Source of the DNA: Strobilurus pachycystidiatus
Taxonomy: Eukaryota > Basidiomycota > Agaricomycetes > Agaricales > Physalacriaceae
Assembly (NCBI GenBank): GCA_019915135.1
Contig: JAHLMK010000004.1
Location: forward strand, 2,170,001 to 2,234,000
Length of the DNA: 64,000 nucleotides
Direction: 5' to 3'
The stretch's first letter is position 1, and each line of letters begins with the position of its first letter. Under the pieces are notes generated by a model. It was not told where the DNA came from, searched no databases, and worked only from the letters and a program-made list of their open reading frames with translations. A program made the translations under genes and the position numbers. This document shows positions 1 through 11,176 of this stretch, one piece after another.

Positions 1-610
1 TACCATATCCGGGTGAAAATCCAGGGTTTCGCTGACCCTACTGAACCTCCCGTGCCTGAAGTAAACCATGGACCCTTAAAATTTGAGCAGTTCCCAGGAC
101 TTTCCCAGGAGTCCAGAAGAGTACCTTGAAACGCGGGAAACGCGGTACGCAACCCAAAGGTCCCAAACGCAACCGGTACCGTTTTCTTCTGATGGACAAT
201 CCGTGGGACAAGTTACAACGGTTGATCCACTGCGGAAACTTCCGTCGCGATTTGGATTCGAAGCTTGCCTGACGCCACGTTCTTTTCAAAAACTCATACC
301 GCAGTATCTTGAAGTCCCTCAATTGAAGCCAGCTCAATTCTCGCAGGGCGAAGATCCCCAGCTTCCTGGTCACCGTGCGGCGGCGGCAAAGAGCAATTCA
401 GTCAGTCACCAGTCTCTGCACAGTGTACCCGCCGTCCATCGTTACCGGGCCTTTGGTCAAGTCGACCGCGTTCCTAGCGTAATTTGTTTTGCCCGACATG
501 ACTAAAAGCACCGGAGGCCATTATAAGGATGCAGAGTCCAAGATGCTTCTCAACTACTCATCCTTCAGAGTTCCACTTTTCACCCACATTCATTTAAAGC
601 ATTTCTCGCA
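1..610. other. Left-edge region, no assignable gene
   Basis: Open frames of 111 codons (minus, 373 to 38) and 140 codons (plus, 83 to 505) overlap here. Neither resembles a family I know and neither has clear splice partners. The stretch probably holds the 5' flank of the downstream arabinanase gene plus unassigned sequence. Confidence 0.4.
522..527 (+). promoter_or_regulatory. TATA-like box upstream of GH43 gene
   Basis: TATAAG lies about 85 bp upstream of the ATG at 611, followed by a pyrimidine-rich stretch. This is a reasonable core promoter for a secreted-enzyme gene, but it rests on the motif alone. Confidence 0.35.
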
Positions 611-2319
611 ATGGCATTCCTGTCGCGCCTACTTGTCCTGGTGATCAGTGTAGTCGCGTCTGTCATGGCCTATCCCGGCCCCGGCCTTGTCACCGGAGAC
701 ACCGGAGTGCACGATCCTACGATGTGCAAGGATAGCTCTGGCAAATACTTCGTCTTTGGTGGGATCTCTAATTCACTGTGAAACCGACGGGACTGAAGGC
801 GATATCACGGCTCTAGCCACCGCCGTCGGTATCAACATCATCACGTCCACGGACCGTACTGCTTGGAAGCTCCAGGGCAAGGTCTTCCCGAATGGCGCAC
901 CTTGGACTGATGCGTACACTCTGACCTCGAATGGGTAAGACACCCGGATTTCAACTTCCAATCGCTGACTCACTATGACTGCCACAGCAATCTTTGGGCG
1001 CCGGAGTGTTACTACGACGGATCTCAGTTCTGGGTGGGTCCTTCGTGGCTCGGATGGCGCCTCAGTCTGGTTACTTACCGAACACTTCGTGACAGCTTTA
1101 CTATGCTGCTTCAAGCTTCGGGTCACAAAAGGTACGCGTTGATCCTTCTGCTCGCTTGTGGTCAGGCGATGATGAAGTGATGACCTAGTCTGCCATCTTT
1201 TTGGCTACCTCTACCACTGGCGCGCCTGGTACGTGGTGAACTATATATCAGGCATAAGGATACTATGCGAATGACTCACGTTGATAGGATCATGGACGAA
1301 CAAGGGTCTTGTCACCTCCTCAAAAGCCGGAGACTCTTTTAACGTGCGCTTCCTCGCCTCTTCTACGTACGAATCGTGGTCTGATTCTATTTCATACAGG
1401 CCATTGACCCCAAGTAAGCTTTTTGCGCGATCTTTGCTCTTGTGTTTACCGATTGACCGATGTATGCAGCATCTACATCGGTTCGCGACCCTCTTATATG
1501 AATCAGTATTCTTACAAGTCTGATCACGATTTCTATTAGCCGACAACTCCATGTATCTTAGCATTGGAAGCTGGTGGAGCGGTATTGTGGGAGCAACGTA
1601 CGATTTCTGTTTTCATTATCACTCTGACCTGAACGTCATCTTCAGCGTCTCCCCCTCCACGGGTATGAGCCCAGGTGCTTTCACCGGTCTTGCCCAGCGG
1701 CAGGCCGCAAGCGGCGCCATTGAAGGAGCGAGTATCTTCAAGTATGGCGACTACTACTACCTGTTCGCCTCTTGGGACGTCTGTTGCCAAGGCGTCTCGA
1801 GCACATATAGCATCCGTGTCGGACGTGCCACCAGGTTGGTCAATTGCGGTTCACAAGATTCACCATCAGCTTACTGGCTCTACCTATTCCAGCATTGACG
1901 CGACTTATTACGACGCGGCTGGCGTTTCCCTTAAGAAGGGAGGAGGTACTCTGGTTTTGGCCACTCACGATGGGGTACCGCTCTACCACTCCGATATCGC
2001 ATAGCATCTGAATACTCGCATATCGACAGATTTTCGGCCCAGGAGGCCAAGATATCTTCCAAGATGGCGACCAAACCTTGCTTGTTTACCGTCAGCCCTA
2101 CCTCTTCTTTGTCTCCATGATCATAACTAACGTTCGATATAGATTACTACACGGCCAAGGGCAGCTTCGTACTTGATTCCCCATTGAACTCGGACTACCT
2201 GATAACACGTTTTGACAGCTCGGAATCAACCTGCTTGACTTCTCCTCGGGCTGGCCCGTACGTTATAGGTCTAGCTCTTCTTCGACGTCCACTGACCCGT
2301 GTTGTAGGTGGCTTACTGA
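611..2319 (+). CDS. Secreted GH43 endo-1,5-alpha-L-arabinanase
   Basis: Predicted arabinan endo-1,5-alpha-L-arabinosidase, cleaving the arabinan side chains of pectin outside the cell. The first ~20 residues form a signal peptide (MAFLSRLLVLVISVVASVMA). Family landmarks follow in order across many short exons: TGDTGVHDPT with the catalytic Asp, STDRTAW, LWAPE, YYAASSFGSQ, NAIDPN with the second Asp, LSIGSWWSGI, SGAIEGASIF with the general-acid Glu, CCQGVSSTYSIRVGR, GPGGQDIF, and a C-terminal GWPVAY then stop. The usual IEAP motif reads IEGA here, but Glu is kept. Introns are clean, e.g. 759-816, 937 to about 989, 1344-1399 and 1481-1539. Two consecutive exons are only 14 nt (1400-1413) and 11 nt (1470-1480). 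The reading frame can be followed to the end, so the gene looks intact. The family call is firm; exact exon edges are by eye. Confidence 0.88.
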
Positions 2320-3020
2320 TTCGGCCAGCGTCGCGCCGAATTTCTTTCTCTCAGCTCCTTTTTTTGAGAGGGCACCTCTAATACCTTGGTTCATTCTTAT
2401 GTACCTATTGATACCAGCCTTTTGGCCACGAACGGAATTCCCATCAGCCTTGCAGCAGATTGACGTATGAATGAATGGCTTTCGACTACGTGAGGCATTA
2501 CACTGGGATGGGATGAAGAACGGTGATACATCATACCTTGATCCTACCTTCTGTTCCAGTCGGGCGTCGAGTGCTCAAAGAAATTCATGGCGCGATGCAT
2601 CACTGCGTCTTCCATGTCCGATGAACTATCTGCATGCCATTGACAAGTACAGCAGGGCTATATTGAAGCAAACGAAAGAGTACTACCACCTTGGACTCTC
2701 CCCGGCAAAGACGATCACACCCTATGCGAGGCGAATTTCTCGTGGACAGCTCGAATAACCTAGTAACAGGTAACATTTATAGTGTCTATCATACGTGTCA
2801 TAGTAGTACATCGACTATTTCGTCAGCGTCGTATCAATTGAGTAGAAATGTAGGCGAAAAGAGTGGCGTCAATAAACTACGAGGAATAATGAACATGACA
2901 GACTCCCCTGATCTAGCTGGGGGGGTGCGAGGTAAAAGGAGGTTCCTATCGAACCCCCGTGGTCGTTTTGTAGATTAGAAAGAAAAGGAAAACATACAGA
3001 TGAAAACCTTTTTACAACAT
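2320..3020. other. Intergenic, GH43 to FZO1 convergent
   Basis: This contains the two convergent 3' ends. The open frames at 2471-2758 and 2691-2978 show no family resemblance or splice structure. Nothing else is recognised. Confidence 0.5.
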
Positions 3021-5649
3021 TCACAGATCCTTCCCGAGACCAGCCAACACACGGACGTCCGCCGTCTTATGCGACACGTCCGTGAACCACTCCTTCGCTC
3101 GCACAGCCCGCTTCTCCGTATCCTCCGCCTCCTTGACCTCCTTGCCCCTCTCCTCCATAGCATTCGTGAATCGGCCACGGAGGTCCCAAGAAGCCAACCT
3201 CAACACCTTCCTCGTCTCCCGGCTGATCCGTCCCGCATGTATATCAATGAACGTATCCTCCTCCTCCCCATCCGAGCGAATAACCGACGCCTTGACCCGT
3301 CGACCGACAGTCTTCGGGATGGAATTCGGCAGCTCCAGAACGAGGTACGCCGTGAGACCGACAGTGACTGCACCAATGACAGGCGCAGCCCACTTCTTCG
3401 CGGTCTCGTTGCCCAAGAGATCGGTGACACGGATGAGCCCCTCGATGAGGCCGCGAGCGCCGACGGCTTGTCCGCCGACCATTGTCAAGGCGCCAACACC
3501 GACGCTGACGAGACCAAGAGCCGTAGGCGTCGATGACTCCTCCTCAGACTTGCCATCGCCAAGGTGGATGTACAAATGGTGGTGCACGTCAAAGAGGTCC
3601 AGCAAAGTCGTCTCAAGCATATCCGGGCGCTGCGAAAGACCTATTCCAAGTCCGTGAATACCACCAGCGACGATGGCACCAGGACCAAAGCTCGATGACC
3701 GGCGGCTCTTGCTGCCCTTGCCGCTCTTGCGGACAGCGGAGAACATGGCTTCCGGCATGAAGACGCGCCTGTTGCGCTCGACACCCTGTGGAAGGTGCTC
3801 CTCCGCAAGATCCTTGATCTTATCAACAGAGTTGCTGGTGACAACGCGAGCCTCGTCCTCCGCAACCTTGACAGCCATGTCAAGACTGGACAGCAGGGTC
3901 CGGCGGACATCGCGAGCATAATCCCAGATGCCCAACAGACCGGGGTAGGTCGGCATCGACATGCTATCAACACCGAGTTTGCCTTGGCCGACACGCTCTA
4001 GAGCGTCGCTCAGGATGGAGCGCGCGCGGGAAGCAGAGGCGTTGGCACCAATCTCCTCGACAGTCTCCAAGTTCTCCTCCAGTAGATCTCTGCTGCTCTG
4101 CATCTTCTCCAACACGGGTTTGGCACGCTCGATTTCTTCTTTGGCGCGGCGGATCTCAGAGTCGGCGACCAGGGCATTGGCACCTGCCAGCAGATCAACG
4201 TCGGAGAGGAGGTTGACGAGGTAGGTGGATGCGGGGTGCAACTTGGACTTTGAGCGCTTGACGAGAACGAAGGAGCGAAGGGAGGACTCGAGATCGTCGA
4301 AGGAGGGGTTGGCGGTGAAGGGCTGGAGCGCGGAAGCTGAGTCGACAAAGTGAACGAGATCTTCGGCATCCTCGTAGGTGCGAGGGCTGAGTTGCTTGAT
4401 CTGCTCAAGGACGAGTCGTCGACACTTGTCCTTGTTCTTGATCTGGTCGTACTTGTTGACAACAATGAAAAGATAGGCCTTTTCGTTGCTGGCGTTCCAG
4501 AGGAACTCCTTCGCCGACAGAGTGAAGTGGTTCTCTGCCGAGACGACGAAGACGACGACGTCAATCTCCTCCTGGCGAGCGAAGAGGGCGGTGGTCTTCA
4601 GACTGTCGCGGTTGAGACCAGGTGCGTCGATGAGGGAGATGTCGACGACACCGTTGTTAAGGAGCGACTCAGACGGGGCACGCGAGTCCGCAAGGTAGAG
4701 CTTGAGCATCTTGTCGTTGCTCTCGTTCTCCCCGACAATCTCTTCGAGGTCCTGCAACTGGGCGCGGGTGAAGGTTGTCTCGTCTTTGATGTCATACTGG
4801 ACACCTTCGGCGATGATGTGAACCTCTTCGACGCCGTTGTTCTCCGCTGCGTCGTGGACCTCGCAGAAGGCGGTCGTGCAGGGCTGCTGGTCCACAGGCA
4901 TGACCTCCCGACGGAGAAGAGCATTGACAAAGGTGGACTTGCCAGCGTTGAGGTCGCCGGTGACAAGCACCTTGGATGAAGTGTCCTCCACGCGAGCCCT
5001 GAGCTTGTCGATGTGCTTGAGGGCGGCGTTGATGCGCTCGTCGAGCAGGTTGGCAATGGACGCCTTTTCGAGTTGTGAGACGAGGGCAGCGGCGGAGGCG
5101 GATGAGCCAGTAGCTCCGAGCTTGAGGTCGAGGCGGAGGACCTGGAAGTCGGATTGTGGCAGGAGACGTTCGCCGTCATCGTCCTTCTGCTCCTCGGGCT
5201 CCTCAGATTCCTCGGCAGCGTCCGAGATGGAGGCGAGGGTCATGGAGCGGGTGAGGCCCTGCCTCTCAGTGGAGAGCAGCACGTCCGTCTCGGTTGCAGG
5301 GTCGTCGGCAAAGGACAGCGAACGGCGCATGCCGCGACGGGGCGCGGTGGGAGGGACAGCCGCGTCGTTATCGCGAAGCTGGGGGTAGCGGACGACCCAT
5401 TCCTCCTTGTTGAACGTGCGGATGCCTCCAAGGATGGACTTTGTGTCATCTATGGCCTTGACCAGCCTGGGTCGAAAAAGGTCAGCAGATCGGCCAGAGA
5501 CGATCACAGCGGGGTGCTCACTTGTCCTTCTGCTCGACATATGCCTCCTGCACATCCTCGACCTTGAACTGCCTGTCTCCGGAAAGCAAAGGCGAGGCGG
5601 GCTCCTGCATGGGGGATGACACCCTTGGCGTCATGTATGTTTGGGCCAT
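3021..5649 (-). CDS. FZO1: Mitofusin-like outer mitochondrial membrane GTPase
   Basis: Dynamin-superfamily GTPase that tethers and fuses mitochondrial outer membranes. Exon 1 (5649-5522) starts MAQTYMTP and ends in phase 2. A 55-nt intron (5521-5467, GTGAGC to CAG) restores LVKAIDD in exon 2, which runs uninterrupted to TGA at 3021. The product is about 857 aa, the usual length for fungal Fzo1. The GTPase domain shows G1 (TGDLNAGKST, about residue 215), the G2 Thr in CTTAFCE, G3 (DAPG) and G4 (NKYD). Two hydrophobic segments near residues 690-760 (starting around TALGLVSVGVGALTMVGG) form the membrane hairpin, and heptad-rich regions lie on both sides. The N-terminal ~150 residues are Ser/Glu-rich and poorly conserved. 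The gene is divergent from RPF2, about 270 bp away. Confidence 0.93.
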
Positions 5650-5921
5650 TATCGTGTGGGTGGTAATTATTTGGCGAGATGGCTGGAATTCCAGCGAGTA
5701 TTATGTGGCGGCAACAATGGGAGCCGCTGTTTGACGTTTGAAGGCGATAACTGAGTTGGGTGGTTGCGGTCGCTATGAGAGTCGAGACTCGGCACGAAAT
5801 TCAAAACTGACATCAAGCTGACATAGCGTCGTGGTGTGGCGAATGCCGAGTTCCGATTCGGCCCGGTCGTCTTCATGTGACATCATGTTAGTGTCACACA
5901 GCAGCTTATTTTTTCGCGATC
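5650..5921. promoter_or_regulatory. Divergent promoter between FZO1 and RPF2
   Basis: These 272 bp separate the start codons of FZO1 (minus, ATG at 5649) and RPF2 (plus, ATG at 5922), so the two transcription starts must share it. I see no unambiguous consensus element. Confidence 0.5.
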
Positions 5922-7048
5922 ATGCTTCGGACAGTGTGAGTGCTCGTTGGATACCAAGGATTGCCTCTCATTGTGTGCAGGAAACCCAAAAATGCGCGGA
6001 CCAAGAGGGCACTCGACGCCCGTTTACCCAAGGAAGTGGAGGATGAACGGATAGCCATATTCGTCAAGGGAACACATACTGGAGAAGTAGTTAACAAGGT
6101 CATGAAGGATCTGGTACGTCGTGCTATCCGTTGAGCTCACCAAGTCACTAAAGGGGGGTGTAGATGGCGTTGAAACGTCCTTCCGCTATAGCCTTCAACA
6201 AGAAAAACGACATACATCCATTCGATACCGCATCAGCATCGACATCGGCGACTTCTCTCGAGTTTTGGTCATCGAAAAACGACGCAACTCTCTTCTTGAT
6301 TGGGCAAAGCAACAAGAAACGTCCCAACGGTCTCACATTTGTGCGCATGTACGACGGGCGGATTCTCGACATGCTCGAAGTCGGTGTGGAAGGATGTGTG
6401 ACCATGTCCGAACTCAAGGTACGTTCAACGCCCCTTCATCCGTCCTGTATTCAACCCTCCCTCCAGACGCCAAAGTCGACGCCAGGCCACAAACCAATGA
6501 TGCACTTTGCCTCCGAACTATTCACCTCCCATCCCCGCTTCATCCAACTCAAGTCGATGCTCATGTCGTTCTTCAACGGCGAGGAGGTCGACGAGATATG
6601 TCTCGCCGGGCTCGAGCACGTTATCAGCGTCTCCCTCGCCCCCACGCCCGCCTCCCTCAACAGCACCACCGACACCACCTCCGCCTCCCTCCCAAAAGTC
6701 CACATCCGGACATACACGACCCGCCTGCTCGCCTCCGGGACCAAGATCCCGCGCGTGGAGCTCACGCCCATGGGCCCCTCGCTCGATCTCGTCATGCGGC
6801 GACACGAGTTCGCGGACGACGAGGTGATGAAGCAGGCGATGAAGCGGCCCAAGCTCAAGAAGAAGGACGTCGAGGCGGGGCTGGGCAAGAAGCGGAAGAA
6901 CTTGGAGGTCGACGAGATGGGCGACCTGCGCGGGCGCGTGCATGTTGGCTCGCAGGATCTGAGCAAGCTCCAGACGAGGAAGATGAAGGGCTTGAAGGAC
7001 GACGATGGCCCCCCGAGCAAGCGCAAGAAGACGTCGGAGGATTCATGA
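5922..7048 (+). CDS. RPF2: Ribosome biogenesis factor RPF2, Brix domain
   Basis: Nucleolar assembly factor. With Rrs1 its orthologs load the 5S RNP (5S rRNA, uL5, uL18) into pre-60S particles. There are four exons. Exon 1 is only 14 nt (5922-5935, MLRTV) and joins exon 2 (5981-6113) to give MLRTVKPKNARTKRAL, the conserved family N-terminus. Exon 3 is 6164-6418 and exon 4 is 6467-7048. The Brix domain spans most of the protein, with FVKGTHTG and GLEHVISVSL recognisable. The C-terminus is Lys/Arg-rich (LKKKD, KKRKN, KRKKT), as expected for a nucleolar protein. The last intron (6419-6466, 48 nt) is a multiple of three and has no stop, so reading through it would insert 16 residues. Total about 327 aa, near the usual size. 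Confidence 0.93.
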
Positions 7049-7519
7049 TGATGCCCGTGTATCTGTACTCATATTCCCTTTGCAGAATGCTATACAATGC
7101 ATTGCAGAAGAAGTCTTGAGTGAAAAACCTTACTGCTCGTACTGAGCAATTGGACGTGTGCCGTGACATCGAACGCGAAGAATAGGACGGGTGCCGATGA
7201 ATGAGATACTTAGGAAGTCTTGGACAGCCAAAGACGAAAATCGAGCAAGAATTATATTTCCAAGGATAATAGAAAAAAATGTTCCGCGCTTGAGGGTAGT
7301 TTGAAGGTCTTCCAAGATAAGTTACAGGGAGATCGAATTTGTTCCTGCAAGGAGGGCAAGGTGGTGAGAGGCAGAAGAAAAATAGATCCCATAAATACGA
7401 CCGTGTGGGCGACTTGCCATTGGCCTGAACCCAGAGGAAAAGATCAAGAAGGAACCGCTCGGTCGCGCCTCCGTAAGTGAAGGGCACGTGCGACACGCGA
7501 GTTGTCCATTACCTCCATC
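7049..7519. other. Intergenic, RPF2 to RPAP3-like gene
   Basis: This should hold the RPF2 3' UTR and the promoter of the downstream gene. Sequence around 7240-7290 is A-rich. No gene or repeat is recognised. Confidence 0.5.
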
Positions 7520-7525
7520 ATGATC

Positions 7526-8980
7526 ATGAGCTCGAGCAAAACGGCACCAACACCAGCCCAATCAGAGAAGGATAAGGTTTGGCCTCCCAATTCCATACGG
7601 CCCATCTCATCGTCCTCATCACCATCCCACAGGGCGATGCCTCCTTCAAAGCAGGCGACTTCCCCGGTGCTGTTGGACACTACTCCGCCGCCATCGTACA
7701 CGACCGCAATGACTATCGGCTGACGCTGAACCGCGCCGCTGCGTACCTCAAGCTAGGCAAGTACGTTTCCCCTTTTGAGAACGCTTGGGGCGCGTCCTGA
7801 TGTTGTGTAGATATGAGGATGCGTCGAGGGACTGCACCACGACGCTGAGGTTGAGCCCTGATAATGCGAAGGCGCTCTTCCGAAGATCTCAGGCGAGGGT
7901 CGGCAGCGGTGCGCTGCGGGAAGCGGAGGAAGGTGTGTACACGTCCGACTTACACTACTCATTCTGGGATTCTCAAGAGTCAAGTGGCGTAGATCTCAAA
8001 GCAGCGGTAAAACTCCAACCGTCGGACGGCGCCATCAAGAAGGAGCTGGAACGTGTCTCCGAACTTCTGCTAAACGAAAAGTCTCGCGAAAAGAAGGTGC
8101 GTCCTCCGAGCACCTTTTACAACCCATTTAAATGACGGATTATACAGACAAAGCAACCGGTCGAGATCTCATCATCAGCTGCGGCTCCGGTCAAACGTCG
8201 CAGGATTCCTATAAAGATCGTCGAGGCCGATAACAAGGACCTGGAATCTGAACCGAAACCCAAAAGCCCCATTACTGCCAGTGTAACCGAGGCGAAGCCT
8301 CCAAAGTCGATATTGAAAAAGGCACCCTCGACAAAGATTGAAGAGATCCCAATACCAGTGCGTGCATTTTGTCCTCAACCGAGGTCCAATCATCTAAACC
8401 GATACAGGACAAGCCTAAACGTGAACTCCAAGCCATCCCCCCAGCGCCGCCCAAACCTGTCCGTGTCGGCGGTGGGATATTCAGAGCAAATGGTTCGCAG
8501 ACCGTATTTCCCGTGCGCGAAGTCACCTTGAACTCGGACACCACCAAACCCAAACCCAAACCCAAACCCACCGTCGTCGGAAGGATGCCCTCGAACCTGT
8601 TCGACCTAAACAAGATATGGGACATGTGTCCAACACCAGAGGACCGCTTCCATCTTCTTACTGTGAGTGTTCGGTCTTCTCCCGCTCCTCTTCCCCTATT
8701 GATTTGGGCTATGTAGACAATCCCCGCGTCGCAATTCCCCGCATTCTTCCAGACGTCGCTAGAGCCCGGGCTCCTGACGTCGATCTTGCAGACGTTTTTA
8801 GACGTTCTTGACAGTGACTTGGAGGCGAAAGTGGTGCAATATATGAATGCTCTGAGCAGCGTCCCGCGGTTTGGGACCTTGTTGCTGTTTTTGAGTGCTG
8901 CAGAGCGTGATACGGCGAAGAGATTGCTGGCGAGGTTGGATACTAGTACTCTCAGTCCGGTTTGGACGAAGTCGCTTTGA
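7526..8980 (+). CDS. RPAP3-like TPR co-chaperone
   Basis: Likely the fungal counterpart of RPAP3/Spaghetti, an HSP90 co-chaperone of the R2TP complex that assembles RNA polymerases, snoRNPs and PIKKs. After a short leader (MSSSKTAP) an intron of about 57 nt ends before GDASFKAGDF. Then come TPR units: GAVGHYSAAIVHDRNDYRLTL, LNRAAAYLKLGKYEDASRDC, and DNAKALFRRSQAR. A Lys/Pro-rich linker follows, with a KPKPKPKP run near 8550. The C-terminus (MPSNLFDLNKIWDMCPTPEDR through RFGTLLLFLSAAERDTAKRL) matches the RPAP3 C-terminal domain, the part that binds RUVBL1/2. At least four introns interrupt the gene. An ATG at 7520 in the same frame is an alternative start, adding two residues. Confidence 0.82.
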
Positions 8981-9214
8981 TACTAGTGTGCCAGTGAAGA
9001 AAAAACAACACCGGCTGCCTTAGATTAGGTATAACATACTTACAACCGTCTGAACTGTTCTAAAAGGTAAACATGATTGTCCCAGAAAGGAGGGTAGGTA
9101 TCGTGAATGGATTATGGTGAGATGATACGGCACGCGCGCATTAGCAGAAGCGTAGTGTGGATTCGGGTAATCAAGCATACGCCGACAAGTTATGAGAGGA
9201 CCTTTAAGCACGGA

Positions 9215-10248
9215 TCAGTCTGTGTGAGCACAGCACAGTAGCTGACTCACAGCGAGGAGAACAATCGCAACGACGATGACGAGGACAATCATCAAGCACG
9301 CAGCCCTCTTGCCTGCGCGTCGCTGATGCGCCGCAGCCACAGTCAACTCCTCGGAAGCGCGCGACGTATCCACAGCAATTGAGTCCATGTTGGACTCGAT
9401 GTTGTCTGCACGGGTTCAGCATAGCACTAGAACACGACGTAGTACGTACCAAGCATCCCCCCTTGCTGCTCCACCAACGTGCCCAGGTCCCTGAATATCT
9501 CCGAAAGCTCGTGTATGCCCGTTTCGATCTCGCGAATGTCCTGCTCGCGCTCCTGGATGAGCGACTCCTGGTACGCGAGCTCGTGCGGCGATAGCTGGTG
9601 CTGCATGAGCTGGGCCTGGCGTTGCTGGGGCGAGTCCATGGGTTCCTCCTCGTTGCTACATCATTATGAGCGTGGTATGGGGGAGGCAAGTGGGTTGCTG
9701 CGTACTCGTGTTCATCATCTACAGCCATCTTGACGCCCTCGACGACTGTCCGCTGACGTTCCGCGCTGACTTGTTGTGCACGTTGGAAGGCGGCGAGGGA
9801 CATCTGGAAGTCGTGCGACGTCTTCTGCATGGATGTCCGTTGGTGTGGCTATTCAGGTGTACGTGGATGAGCGGGGCGTTGCTGTGGGTGATGCGAGCGC
9901 ACCAACGTAGACTGCTGCGCAGCCAGCTTCTTCAAGTCTTCAGAGCCACGCTTGGCCATGGCTCTCGTCGTCTCCGTTAGGTCATGCCTATCACTATTCG
10001 TGAGAAGTCCAGACGGAGGGATACACCCCGGCGCACAATGTCTTTCTCAGCGTATCCGAATCCTTCGTTGTCCCGAGCTGGTCAACGAGTTTCAGAATGC
10101 CTTGAACGTTGGCATTCATCTTGAAGACCTGCAGAGACAAGGATGACTGCAGCGACAGGAAGGCAGCATCTTCGCTAGAGCGAGGAATGGTCGAAGATGG
10201 TCCGTTATTGGGGCGCGAGTAGCCCGCCTCGATATCCTGGAAGCTCAT
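9215..10248 (-). CDS. PEP12: Pep12-type Qa-SNARE (endosomal syntaxin)
   Basis: Tail-anchored t-SNARE for Golgi-to-endosome/vacuole fusion. It starts MSFQDIEAGYSRP, followed by an N-terminal helical Habc-type region (LQVFKMNANVQGILKLVDQLG) and further exons with SHDFQMSLAAFQRAQ. The SNARE motif begins LIQEREQDIREIETGIHELS and runs through LGTLVEQQGGMLDNIESN, with the zero-layer Gln at the expected place. A single hydrophobic tail (ACLMIVLVIVVAIVLLAV) ends the protein. After LLAV the frame reads on to TGA at 9215. Alternatively a GTGAGT donor there starts a small intron and the stop is TAA at 9190. I cannot choose from sequence alone. The order of domains and the N-terminus favour Pep12 over plasma-membrane syntaxins. 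Confidence 0.83.
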
Positions 10249-11176
10249 TGTGGTTGCTGGCCAAGTGACGAAATGGCCCCGGCCCGCACGACCGACAATT
10301 CGGTGGTTGCCGAGAAGCAGCGGCTAACAAAATGTCAACTTCTGAGTCTGCTCGTTCATCATATCTACTTCATCTTCCAATTCCTCTGAAGAGAGTCCCG
10401 CAGAACCCTCGTGGATGCCTCACGCGCGAACTCACCTTCAGACACCACGCCGAACTGGAGAACAACAGATTGCCAGATTACGCTTCGGTCTTCGGACGCG
10501 TTCAAACCGTCAGAACATGCGCCTGCTGGTGTCCGTCACAGTGCCAGACTCGTTGCGCTCACGAATAGATCCTTTTCGACAGCAGTACGACAAGCCACAA
10601 AGCCGAATGGCAGACTAAACCCTAAAATCTCAAGAGTTTGCAAGTTCCTGGTTGTACGACTCAATGAGTGCTCTCGTTGGCGGTATCGATGGTATGGTCC
10701 TTGCTGTCGCTCTCTTCTTCGAGCCCTTGCTCTCTGCAGGGCATGCTCATGAATCCACAAAGGAAGGCGACAGGACCGACGAGTCCCAGGACTCGCCGGA
10801 GGACGACAAAGAAGATGACAGTGATGAGAAAAAACAACCGTTAAATCAATGGGGCCAGCGAAGAAGGACTCGGCCAAGAAGACTTGACCTAAGTGGCTCA
10901 AAGTTATTGGGAGGCGACTTCCATCTCATCCTTCGAAGTATTCACGGACGCAAAGAAGGACGATAATGTCCCCCAAAACCGTCAACTGATTCAGGTTGAA
11001 CAAGCACTGATGTCCCAGGCGCTCTGCTCCCCCCCAGTCCTGTTGTCCATCGTTATCATCTCTCATCTCAGCTCCAGCTGTTTCGAACTCGTGACACCCA
11101 GATTCCCAACGGCCCTTGCGCCGAATCCTTCTTTAAAGGCTGAAGCAGTACACCTACTCACTCAACGACTTCTGAC
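10249..11176. other. Unassigned region between PEP12 and SDR-like gene 1
   Basis: Overlapping open frames of 65-121 codons exist on both strands (e.g. plus 10332-10568, 10411-10752 and 10664-10966; minus 10901-10536). None matches a family I know. The plus frame at 10664-10966 has an acidic stretch (about residues 35-60, rich in Asp, Glu and Lys) and could be an exon of a hypothetical gene. It was not called. Confidence 0.35.

Noticed and set aside
4350..4979. 209-codon plus ORF inside the FZO1 region
   Set aside because: It is antisense to the GTPase domain, whose motifs are unambiguous. It is a shadow frame.
10536..10901. 121-codon minus ORF with Arg-rich and hydrophobic parts
   Set aside because: Competing frames on the other strand are equally long, and no family or intron evidence favours it.
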